This document shows positions 51,578 through 58,860 of a DNA stretch of 64,000 bases, one piece after another. The DNA is taken from positions 496,001-560,000 of the forward strand of contig JAVJQS010000004.1 in the NCBI GenBank assembly GCA_040218815.1, written 5' to 3'. Every line of letters begins with the position of its first letter. The first letter of the stretch is position 1. The position numbers and the translations under genes were made by a program. A model generated the notes under the pieces. It did not search any database and was not told the origin of the DNA. It saw only the letters and a list, made by a program, of their open reading frames with translations. Source of the stretch: JAVJQS01 sp040218815 (GTDB lineage: Bacteria; Bacteroidota; Bacteroidia; Flavobacteriales_E; Vicingaceae).

Positions 51578-53788
51578 CTAATTTACTATTACCTTCTGAC
51601 TGCTAATCCAATCCGAACCTGATAGATGTAAGAGGTAAATCCCACTTTTAAAACCTTCGATAGACAGGCTAAAATTTTGAGAATCGCTACTTCCTATTAA
51701 TTGTTCAGTTTTAACTACTTTACCCAATAAGTCTGTCCATTGAACATTAATTCGGCTTGTTGAAGGATGATTTAGTTCAACATTAACAATTGCTTCAGTA
51801 GTTGGATTAGGATAAACAAGAAAAAGATTTTCTCTTCTATTTAACTCGTTTAAACTTGTTTTCTGATTGTTGAAATATAATTCTGCTAATTCAAAAGCAC
51901 TTACACCAATTTCAATTCCCATCAATCGACCAGGAATATCATCTGCCGGAGGGTGTATTCCTCCCCAAATTCGGGAAAGACTACATTGGTCAGAAGCGTC
52001 TCTATAAGTAGCCCATTGCAGCGTTAGATCTACACTTGGTCCTTTTTCAAATACCAAGAAATTGTCTTTAGGAGCAAAAAATTCTCCCATTCCTCCGGGG
52101 AAAAATTCATCTCCTGTAAATAAGGTCATTACCTCAGCTGCTGCTCTTGAAAAAGTGGAATGACCGGAAACATAACCTGCGAAGGGAGGAGTTATAAAGG
52201 TAGGTCGTTGATAGGGCCACCAATTTCCAGCTAAAATCCAATCTACACCTGCGGAGTCGTTTGCAGGGTCATTGATAAAATCCGGACCTCTCCATGCTTT
52301 TACCTTAATTTTATTTACATTTTCATTATTCGCTCCTGCTAATGGGTCTCCCACTTTTACCAACTCTATCAGTCCACTGTCTAACTTTATTCCTTGTGGA
52401 TGATATGATGGCAAAGAAGTATCTGAACTTTGACCGTTTTCCGCTAAATGTCGAATGGCTGCAATAGGACGAATATAATCGTACCACCCTTTATTTCCCC
52501 AAGCAACTATGGCTGCATCGTGCAAGGCAGCGGAAAGAGCAAAATAAGCTTTTACATCCCACTCCAAATCAGTCAGTGTTCGTCCAACACCTCCAAATTT
52601 TTTAATTAAAGAAGGGTGGTCGTTTACATAATTTAAAATGGTAAACCAATGACCCGGAGGTGTTTCTGATTCCGGACCATCAGCCCAAAACTCTGCTAAT
52701 ACTCTCGTATAATCAGCTCTTGGGACTATTTGGGGGGTATAAGGTTGACCTGTTTTTGGATTCATCGCCCAACCAATGCCTTTATCTCCTCCTTCAACTT
52801 CTTTATAAAAACTCCTTAATCCCGGAATGCTATCAGGGTAGCTCTGAACATTTCCGATAGATGCCGGAGAAATATCCCACATGACGGTATCGCCCGGATC
52901 TAAATGTGAAGACCATTTTGAAACAAGACCAAAATTCCATTTATATTCTTCTGATGAATTCGAATTAGCAATGCTGTCCAACAATGGAGGTGCTCCTTTG
53001 TCATAATATACTTCATAAGTATAACCATCTCTTTGATAAGAGGTCAAATTACTATCGGTCAAAGCAAAGCCACTAACTTCTCCCCATTCAGGGCTCAAAA
53101 ACTCAGGAATAGAACCGGGTCTCGGATTGCCACTTTGGTCTACAAAGCTATCTAAAGCCAATGGCTGCCACCGATTTGGAAAACTAATGGTTGAATTTCC
53201 TTCTTTAACAGGATCTAATGGACTATTAACAGGATTATAAAATTGATTAGCGTATCCATTAGCTTCATTCGCTCCGTCTTGAAGTCCAAAAGTGATCAAT
53301 TGTTGTGCAATATAATTTCCAAGAGCTGCCGGATCGCCGGAGGTATAATCGGTTGAGGTATCAGTAGCATCATAACCTAATTGTTGTAACAGGTTTTCAA
53401 ACCGTGGTAAGGATGAATCAGCTCCCGGAGAGTTTTGAAAGCGATGCATCAACAAACGAAAAGCAGCATGACTCATAGCTTCTTCCTGATATGCCTTTTT
53501 TAGAGAGGCAGATGGAAGATTTACACCGTTAAATGGGCAAGCAAATCCATCAACTGTTTTCCCTAAAAAGTATGTGCTACAAGTGGTATCGTAAACCGCA
53601 TAGGAATCGTACATCGCTACCGAAACATGAAATAGGTTTCTCGCATGTATGGTTGGTCTCGCAAAATCTTCTCGGATGGCTTCGAGTAAAACTTCACTCC
53701 ATTGCCTTGCTACTGTTTCAGTAGCTTGAACAGTTGTAGAAAAGATTAAAATAGTTAAGAGAGAAAAAGTGGTAATAAATTTTTTCAT
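51578..53788 (-). CDS. Vanadium-haloperoxidase/PAP2-fold protein with T9SS sorting domain
   Basis: 736 residues. Signal peptide; all-helical PAP2/haloperoxidase core with NWWPYQRPTFITPPFAG, Y-V-S-G-H-S-T and S-R-I-W-G-G-I-H, matching the vanadate-binding R, SGH and R...H pattern of vanadium haloperoxidases. The C-terminal about 90 residues form a T9SS type A sorting domain (VYPNPTTEAIVNV, GIYLLHL, QKVIVN end). Exported across the outer membrane. It may oxidise halides or act as an acid phosphatase; which of the two is not decided by sequence. Odd partner for copper genes. Confidence 0.85.
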   Translation of the reverse strand: MKKFITTFSLLTILIFSTTVQATETVARQWSEVLLEAIREDFARPTIHARNLFHVSVAMYDSYAVYDTTCSTYFLGKTVDGFACPFNGVNLPSASLKKAYQEEAMSHAAFRLLMHRFQNSPGADSSLPRFENLLQQLGYDATDTSTDYTSGDPAALGNYIAQQLITFGLQDGANEANGYANQFYNPVNSPLDPVKEGNSTISFPNRWQPLALDSFVDQSGNPRPGSIPEFLSPEWGEVSGFALTDSNLTSYQRDGYTYEVYYDKGAPPLLDSIANSNSSEEYKWNFGLVSKWSSHLDPGDTVMWDISPASIGNVQSYPDSIPGLRSFYKEVEGGDKGIGWAMNPKTGQPYTPQIVPRADYTRVLAEFWADGPESETPPGHWFTILNYVNDHPSLIKKFGGVGRTLTDLEWDVKAYFALSAALHDAAIVAWGNKGWYDYIRPIAAIRHLAENGQSSDTSLPSYHPQGIKLDSGLIELVKVGDPLAGANNENVNKIKVKAWRGPDFINDPANDSAGVDWILAGNWWPYQRPTFITPPFAGYVSGHSTFSRAAAEVMTLFTGDEFFPGGMGEFFAPKDNFLVFEKGPSVDLTLQWATYRDASDQCSLSRIWGGIHPPADDIPGRLMGIEIGVSAFELAELYFNNQKTSLNELNRRENLFLVYPNPTTEAIVNVELNHPSTSRINVQWTDLLGKVVKTEQLIGSSDSQNFSLSIEGFKSGIYLLHLSGSDWISSQKVIVN

Positions 53789-53818
53789 TTTAATTGAATT
53801 TAGAAAAACAGAGAATTA

Positions 53819-53834
53819 CTAACGAAAACGTTAG
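53819..53834. terminator. Hairpin between the HYCG and haloperoxidase-like genes
   Basis: CTAACG-AAAA-CGTTAG, perfect 6-bp arms with a 4-nt loop, between the stop at 53869 and the ATG at 53788. Terminator for the HYCG gene or leader hairpin of the next gene. Confidence 0.4.
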
Positions 53835-53868
53835 AACAGGTTAAAAAGGGTTCAGTTGGAGACTTACG

Positions 53869-54261
53869 CTATAAAAGAAAAGACTGAACAGCGACTGTGA
53901 TATCCCGTTCAATCAAGGGTGGAGTATAGTGTTCTAAAAGAGAAATAGATTGTTCTTTTTCTACCAATAGTTCAATGGGAAATTGAAGATCAGCTAAGAG
54001 AATTTCAACTTTTTCGACTTCTTGCTTTTCAAAAGGTTTACAGGAAAGATAATCTTCGCCTTCTATGATTATTTGTCGATCTGAACAGCAAGGGGCTTGT
54101 TTAACTTCGTTATTCATCCCAGTGTCCATAGGACATGGCTCTGCATCACTAAAAAGAGCTACATCTACTATCGTCTGCCCACAATAGTGAGCACTCAAAC
54201 TGAAATTCAGCGAGCTAAGCAAGATAATTAGTGATAAAAGAACTGAAAAAGTCTTTTTCAT
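53869..54261 (-). CDS. Exported HYCG-type Cys-cluster protein
   Basis: 130 residues from ATG 54259-54261 (signal peptide MKKTFSVLLSL). LSAHYCGQTIVD, then EPCPMDTG, APCCSDRQ, a Cys in LSCKPF, and a tail with YTPPLIERD and QSFLL. Paralog of 45647-46057. Divergently placed against the ArsR/mer genes (78-bp spacer with two palindromes), so both may share the ArsR operator. Probable periplasmic metal sensor or buffer. Confidence 0.75.
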   Translation of the reverse strand: MKKTFSVLLSLIILLSSLNFSLSAHYCGQTIVDVALFSDAEPCPMDTGMNNEVKQAPCCSDRQIIIEGEDYLSCKPFEKQEVEKVEILLADLQFPIELLVEKEQSISLLEHYTPPLIERDITVAVQSFLL

Positions 54262-54279
54262 GACAGTCAAAGATAATAC

Positions 54280-54291
54280 TTACAGTTGTAA
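54280..54291. promoter_or_regulatory. Palindrome in the HYCG/arsR divergent spacer
   Basis: TTACA-GT-TGTAA, 19-30 bp before the HYCG ATG. Shares half-sites with the palindrome before copA. Candidate operator. Confidence 0.35.
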
Positions 54292-54297
54292 ATAGCA

Positions 54298-54321
54298 ATA
54301 TTTAAGCATTTGCTTAAATAT
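54298..54321. promoter_or_regulatory. Perfect 11-bp-arm ArsR operator
   Basis: ATATTTAAGCA-TT-TGCTTAAATAT, 24 bp, perfect. It ends 17 bp before the ArsR ATG and overlaps the region where its promoter must lie. Its form (TTAAGCA / TGCTTAA) suits ArsR/SmtB dimers. It can control both the plus-strand mer genes and the minus-strand HYCG gene. Confidence 0.7.
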
Positions 54322-54326
54322 TTAAA

Positions 54327-54334
54327 TATATTTG
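54327..54334 (+). promoter_or_regulatory. -7 promoter element for arsR/mer genes
   Basis: TATATTTG fits TAnnTTTG exactly. It ends only 4 bp before the ATG (54339), so the mRNA would start at or within a few bases of the start codon. A TTTG at 54309-54312 lies 14 bp upstream, shorter than the usual spacing. Confidence 0.5.
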
Positions 54335-54338
54335 TGCT

Positions 54339-54713
54339 ATGGAAAACAATAGTTGTATTCGAGTTTATGCCGATGTACAGCAGATCGAAAACTGCAAAAC
54401 AGAATTGGAGAAGGTTGGTGACTCTATTCAGATCTTATCCAACGCATTAAACTTAGCAGGAAATGAGGCAAGAATGAAGATGCTTTATTTGTTCTTTTCG
54501 CAGGAAAAGCTATGTGTTTGTGATTTGAGTGATATTTTGGGAATGACTATTCCTGCTGTTTCACAACATTTAAGAAAGCTAAAAGATGGTGGAATAATTC
54601 AAAACCAAAGAGTTGGACAAACGATTTATTATTCCTTAACTACACCTTACAAATTACTCTTTGAAGGCTTTTTTGAAAAGATTGGTAAGAATAAAATATT
54701 AGAAACGGTATGA
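54339..54713 (+). CDS. ArsR/SmtB-family metal-responsive repressor
   Basis: 124 residues. LYLFFSQEKLC59-V-C61-DLSDIL carries the alpha-3 CVC metal site of ArsR/CadC types. TIPAVSQHLRKLKDGGI is the recognition helix and QTIYYSL the wing. First gene of the plus-strand mer operon, overlapping merT by 4 bp. Likely ligand Hg, Cd, Pb or As. It should bind the palindrome just upstream. Confidence 0.93.
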   Translation: MENNSCIRVYADVQQIENCKTELEKVGDSIQILSNALNLAGNEARMKMLYLFFSQEKLCVCDLSDILGMTIPAVSQHLRKLKDGGIIQNQRVGQTIYYSLTTPYKLLFEGFFEKIGKNKILETV

Positions 54714-55303
54714 AAAAAGATAATAAACTAATTGGAGCAGGATTATTAACGGCAATAACAGCTTCTTTATGTTGTATTACTCCTGTTTTAGCATTAATTG
54801 CAGGAACAAGTGGAATTGCTTCAACATTTTCTTGGATAGAACCTTTCAGACCATATCTCATTGGGCTAACAATTTTAGTTCTTGGTTTTGCTTGGTATCA
54901 TAAACTTAAACCTCAAAAAGAAATTGATTGTGATTGCGATACAGACGAAAGACCAAAATTTATACAGTCCAAAACCTTTTTAGGAATTGTAACAGCATTT
55001 GCTATTATCATGTTAGCCTTTCCATATTATTCACGTATTTTTTATCCAAATAAGGATAAACAAGTAATAATAGTTGACAAAGCAAACATTAAAAGAGCGG
55101 AATTTAAGATTAGTGGAATGACCTGCACAGGTTGCGAAGAACATGTCAAGCATGAAGTAAATAAACTGAATGGAATAGTTGAATCAAAAGCCTCTTACGA
55201 AGATGGAATCGCCATTATTGATTTTGATAAATCAGAAACCAATAAAACGGAAATTGAGATAGCAATTAATTCAACAGGATACAAAGTGACAGCGATAAAA
55301 TAG
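54710..55303 (+). CDS. MerT-HMA fusion, mercuric ion transporter
   Basis: 197 residues. MerT-like membrane part with C21-C22 in helix 1 (TAITASLCCITPVLALI), three helices, a loop C-D-C, and a C-terminal HMA (MerP-like) domain with G-M-T-C139-T-G-C142. The fusion moves Hg(II) from the periplasm into the cytoplasm for reduction. Start overlaps the ArsR stop (GTATGA). Confidence 0.9.
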   Translation: MKKDNKLIGAGLLTAITASLCCITPVLALIAGTSGIASTFSWIEPFRPYLIGLTILVLGFAWYHKLKPQKEIDCDCDTDERPKFIQSKTFLGIVTAFAIIMLAFPYYSRIFYPNKDKQVIIVDKANIKRAEFKISGMTCTGCEEHVKHEVNKLNGIVESKASYEDGIAIIDFDKSETNKTEIEIAINSTGYKVTAIK

Positions 55304-55314
55304 AAAAGATTATT

Positions 55315-56661
55315 ATGAAAGAATATGACGTCTTTATTATTGGTTCGGGAATGGCAGGAATGACCATTGCCAATAAATGTGCATCAAAAGGATTAACAGT
55401 CGGTATTACGGATGAACTGCCTTATGGCGGTACTTGTGCATTGAGAGGTTGCGATCCTAAAAAAGTAATTATTGGTGCTACCGAAGTAGTAGATTTTGCT
55501 AAAAGATTGAAGGGAAAGGGTATAAATATTTTCCCAAATGTCAATTGGAAAGATGTAATGAAATTTAAGCAGTCCTTTGTGGACGAAATGCCGCCGAAAA
55601 TTGAAGAAGGATATAAAAAAAAGGGCATAGATACCTTTCATAGTTCAGCAAAATTTTTATCAGAAAATACCTTAGCTGTTGGAATGGAAAAGGTGCGAGC
55701 AAAAAAAACTGTTATAGCATCAGGTTCCAAGCCAAGAGTTTTAGAATTTGAAGGAGGTCGCTTGGCTAAATCAAGTACCGATTTTTTAAATTTGACCGAA
55801 TTACCAGATTCCCTATTATTCATAGGTGGGGGTTATATAGCTTTTGAATTTGCTCATATAGCAGCACGTTGTGGAAAGAAGGTAACTATCGTTCATCGTG
55901 GAAAATCTCCATTGGAAAACTTCGAGCAAGATATTGTAAAGCACCTTGTATCTGCCACTAATAAATTAGGGATAAACCTTATTCTTGAAACTGAAGTGAC
56001 AGGCATTGAAGAAATAGATCAGCAATATCGAGTGAAAGTTGAATCAAAAACACAAACTGAGTACTATAAAACAGACGCTGTATTTAATGCTGCCGGACGT
56101 TCCCCTGCTATATTTGATTTGGACTTAGAAAAAGCAAGTATTACTTATACTAAAAAAGGCATTTCTGTTAATAAGAATCTCCAAAGCACCTCAAATCCTC
56201 ATATTTACTCGGCAGGAGATGCAGCTGATTCAGAAGGTTTGCCATTAACACCAATAGCAGTTTTGGAAGGCTACACTGTTGCCTCAAACATCATTGAAAA
56301 TAACTCCAAAGAAGTAAATTATCCTCCAATGCCAACTGTGGTTTTCACCTTACCAACTATTGCATCAGTTGGCTATACAGAGGCTAAAGCCAAGGAACTA
56401 AATCATAATATTCAGGTAAATTATAAAGAGGTTGGCAATTGGTTCAATGCTAAACGATTGAACATTGAAGAATATTCAATCAAAACTATTGTAGATAAAG
56501 ACACACAAACTATTTTGGGGGCTCACCTTATCGGTCCAAATACGGAAGAGGTTATCAATTTATTTGCAATGGCAATTGAAACAAAAATTAAGGTCAACGA
56601 TATCAAGAAAATGGTCTTTTCCTATCCAACATTATCCTCAGATATTTCATACATGCTTTAA
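55315..56661 (+). CDS. MerA-like FAD-dependent disulphide oxidoreductase
   Basis: 448 residues. FAD motif GSGMAGMTIANKCASKG; redox pair C41-ALRG-C46 in GGTCALRGCDPKK; NAD(P) motif GGGYIAFEFAHIAARCG; FAD motif 2 YSAGDAADSEG. It lacks an N-terminal HMA domain and the C-terminal vicinal Cys pair of classical mercuric reductase. The usual His of the catalytic pair is replaced by Tyr (SYPTLSSD). Probably a mercury or other metal reductase, given merT 11 bp upstream. Confidence 0.8.
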   Translation: MKEYDVFIIGSGMAGMTIANKCASKGLTVGITDELPYGGTCALRGCDPKKVIIGATEVVDFAKRLKGKGINIFPNVNWKDVMKFKQSFVDEMPPKIEEGYKKKGIDTFHSSAKFLSENTLAVGMEKVRAKKTVIASGSKPRVLEFEGGRLAKSSTDFLNLTELPDSLLFIGGGYIAFEFAHIAARCGKKVTIVHRGKSPLENFEQDIVKHLVSATNKLGINLILETEVTGIEEIDQQYRVKVESKTQTEYYKTDAVFNAAGRSPAIFDLDLEKASITYTKKGISVNKNLQSTSNPHIYSAGDAADSEGLPLTPIAVLEGYTVASNIIENNSKEVNYPPMPTVVFTLPTIASVGYTEAKAKELNHNIQVNYKEVGNWFNAKRLNIEEYSIKTIVDKDTQTILGAHLIGPNTEEVINLFAMAIETKIKVNDIKKMVFSYPTLSSDISYML

Positions 56662-56673
56662 ACATAAAATTGA

Positions 56674-56892
56674 ATGGAAAAAACGATTGAATTAAAATCA
56701 ACAATTACTTGCCCAAAGTGTGGGCATCAGAAGAAAGAAAAAATGCCAACTGATGCCTGCCAATACTTTTATGATTGTGAGAATTGTAAAGCAGTTTTAA
56801 GACCAATCAACAATGATTGTTGTGTCTATTGCTCTTACGGTTCTGTTCCCTGTCCTCCGATACAAGAGAACGGAAAATCTTGCTGCTCCTAA
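56674..56892 (+). CDS. GDCCVxC-motif small protein
   Basis: 72 residues with ten Cys: a zinc-ribbon-like CPKCG and CENCK pair, then NDCCVYCSYGSVPCPPIQ and a CCS end. The motif is the conserved one of the GDCCVxC family that travels with mercury genes. Cytoplasmic, function unknown; could sequester metal. Twelve bp after the reductase. Confidence 0.88.
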   Translation: MEKTIELKSTITCPKCGHQKKEKMPTDACQYFYDCENCKAVLRPINNDCCVYCSYGSVPCPPIQENGKSCCS

Positions 56893-56907
56893 TAAATAGA
56901 CTTATTG

Positions 56908-57318
56908 ATGAATCAACTTGAAAATAAACTCAACACCAAAAATATAAAGCCCACAAGCATGCGTTTATTGGTTTTAAAACAGCTAATTGAAAGCCCATCG
57001 GCAGTTAGTCTGAGTGAGTTGGAAAACTCCTTTGACAAAGTAGATAAAGTAACCCTATATAGAACGCTCAAAACCTTTGAGAAGAAGAAACTTATCCATA
57101 GCATTGATGATGGTAGCCGAGCTGTTAAATATGCTCTATGCGAAGAAAATTGTGAATGTGAGCCACAAGATCAGCATGTGCATTTTCATTGTGAAAATTG
57201 TGAAGAAACCTTTTGCCTGACCAATACAGGAATACCTGCTCTTAACATTCCTTCCTCTTTTAAGGCAAAATCAGTTAATATGGTTTATAAGGGACTTTGC
57301 TCTAATTGTAATGAATAA
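56908..57318 (+). CDS. Fur-family transcriptional regulator
   Basis: 136 residues from ATG 56908 (a TTG lies 3 bp earlier). N-terminal winged helix (PTSMRLLVLKQLIESPSAVS, KVTLYRTLKTFEKKKLI). Dimerisation half has HVHFHCENCEETFC and CSNCNE, i.e. structural zinc Cys pairs. Nearest to Zur/Fur-like members in Bacteroidota metal loci. A TGCAA-N5-TTGCA palindrome 1.1 kb downstream, before the czc genes, is a possible target. Confidence 0.9.
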   Translation: MNQLENKLNTKNIKPTSMRLLVLKQLIESPSAVSLSELENSFDKVDKVTLYRTLKTFEKKKLIHSIDDGSRAVKYALCEENCECEPQDQHVHFHCENCEETFCLTNTGIPALNIPSSFKAKSVNMVYKGLCSNCNE

Positions 57319-57403
57319 TTCCATGGAGACAGAAAATAGTTTATATATACTTTAACAGGACACTTTTAGAAAGTAAATCCTGATTAAAAAATAAAATAAC
57401 ATT

Positions 57404-58414
57404 ATGAATTACAGTAAAAAGCTATTAGGAAAAGAATTACAAGATTTAAAGTATGCTGATATTGAGCAATTCTTTAAAAATCCTAAAGAAGAATCCAATA
57501 AGGCAGAATATAAGTCATACGATTCAAGAGGTTCAATAGAAGAAAAGTATAAAGGAATTTACAAGGGAGTTTGCGGAATGCTTAACTCCGAAGGAGGAAT
57601 TTTAATTTGGGGAGCACCAAAAGGAAAGAAAGTGCCAAATCGTAAAGAAAAAGTATTTGAAGGTGCATTATCGCCAATACAAGAAGTCCTTGAAAAAGAT
57701 GCTTTAATCAATAAAATATCAGATAATATTACACCTACTCCTAACTCAGTTAAAGCAGAAATAATTGAAAACAATGGTGATAGAGTAATCGTATTTGAAA
57801 TTGATAAAAGCGTTTATGCTCCCCACCAAACTGATAATACCTATTACATGCGACTTGATGGTCAATCAAGACCTGCACCACATCATTACATAGAAGCACT
57901 TTTCAAACAAGTTAGATACCCTGAATTGGGGGGTTATCTAAAATTTCAAGAGCTAAAAAGCGATGGTCAATACTATTATTTAAAAACCCAAATAGTAATC
58001 ATCAATCATTCTTCAATTTTAAATGAAGAAGATGTTTCATTTAGGCTTACATGTATCAATGGTGTTATGATGGATCAAGATCATACTAAGTTAAGTCTTC
58101 AAGGACATCAATTATACGTTAAAGATTTTGCCCATCTATTGCATTATGGTGGAGTTCCGTATTATGATTTGACCTTATGTTATGCCCCTAATAACCTTGT
58201 AAAAGATAATTTTGATTCAAAGATCAGTTTAACTTTTGGTGGTCGAAAATCCCCGATGAAAGAATCGTCATATATTATCAATTTATCTAATTTATACCCT
58301 GCTAATATTAATGATATAGTTAAAAATAAAGAGGAGAACAAGCTGATGTATGAAGTTGGAATAGATAAAGGTTCTGAGTCAGAAAAGGTGGATATATTAT
58401 TGGGAAGAAATTGA
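57404..58414 (+). CDS. AlbA_2 (Schlafen-type) domain protein
   Basis: 336 residues. AlbA_2 fold across about 35-160: E..EYKSYDSRG, GVCGMLNSEGGILIWG, DNTYYMRLDGQSRPA, a layout typical of ATP-binding/RNase-like Schlafen N-domains. The C-terminal half is beta-rich with no recognised motif. Stand-alone between the Fur gene and the czc genes, same strand. Could be regulatory or defensive. Confidence 0.75.
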   Translation: MNYSKKLLGKELQDLKYADIEQFFKNPKEESNKAEYKSYDSRGSIEEKYKGIYKGVCGMLNSEGGILIWGAPKGKKVPNRKEKVFEGALSPIQEVLEKDALINKISDNITPTPNSVKAEIIENNGDRVIVFEIDKSVYAPHQTDNTYYMRLDGQSRPAPHHYIEALFKQVRYPELGGYLKFQELKSDGQYYYLKTQIVIINHSSILNEEDVSFRLTCINGVMMDQDHTKLSLQGHQLYVKDFAHLLHYGGVPYYDLTLCYAPNNLVKDNFDSKISLTFGGRKSPMKESSYIINLSNLYPANINDIVKNKEENKLMYEVGIDKGSESEKVDILLGRN

Positions 58415-58421
58415 TAAAATC

Positions 58422-58458
58422 TTTGCAATAAAGTTGCATTGCATTTTACTTATCTTTG
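58422..58458 (+). promoter_or_regulatory. Promoter and palindrome upstream of the czc genes
   Basis: TATCTTTG (58451-58458) fits the TAnnTTTG element, 5 bp before the ATG at 58464. TGCAA-TAAAG-TTGCA and a further TTGCA lie within 58424-58443. A Fur-family or ArsR regulator could bind here. Confidence 0.45.
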
Positions 58459-58463
58459 TACCA

Positions 58464-58763
58464 ATGAAATTTTTTGCAGCAGTCTTAGGTATTTTCTTTT
58501 TGTGCTTGGCAGTAATGCCATGTGCCGATGCTGCACCGACTGATGAAACAGCAATTGAACTGAGTCAGGAACATGAACATGAAGGAGAAGCAGATAACTG
58601 TGCTCCCTTATGTTATTGTCATTGTTGCCACGTTCATGCAACCCTCTCTTCCGACTTTCAAACCTTAACTAATTTACCGGATTACGGTAAACCTGCTATG
58701 CATTATTCCGCATCAGAACCTAACAGTTCTCTCACCTCTCTTTTCAGACCTCCCATCGTTTAA
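58464..58763 (+). CDS. Exported Cys/His-cluster protein (DUF6660-like)
   Basis: 99 residues from ATG 58464 (the frame is open from 58434, but the promoter lies inside that extension). Signal peptide MKFFAAVLGIFFLCLAV; an HEHEGEADNC stretch; C-Y-C-H-C-C-H-V-H cluster; tail LTSLFRPPIV. Strong Zn/Cu-type ligand set. Leader to the CzcA pump; the spacer after it is bounded by inverted repeats. Confidence 0.75.
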   Translation: MKFFAAVLGIFFLCLAVMPCADAAPTDETAIELSQEHEHEGEADNCAPLCYCHCCHVHATLSSDFQTLTNLPDYGKPAMHYSASEPNSSLTSLFRPPIV

Positions 58764-58851
58764 TTCAACTTTAAGGGGTAAGTACGTCTTGCCTTTTCTT
58801 AAATCAGCATGGTTTAAAACCATGTGATTTTCATTTTATCGTTGAATTAAA
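58759..58851 (+). promoter_or_regulatory. Inverted-repeat leader spanning the spacer before czcA
   Basis: TTTAATTCAAC (58759-58769, over the upstream TAA stop) and GTTGAATTAAA (58841-58851, ending 9 bp before the ATG) are perfect 11-bp arms. Between them CATGGTTT-A-AAACCATG (58808-58824) is a perfect inner hairpin. See findings. Confidence 0.55.
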
Positions 58852-58860
58852 TCTAAAATC

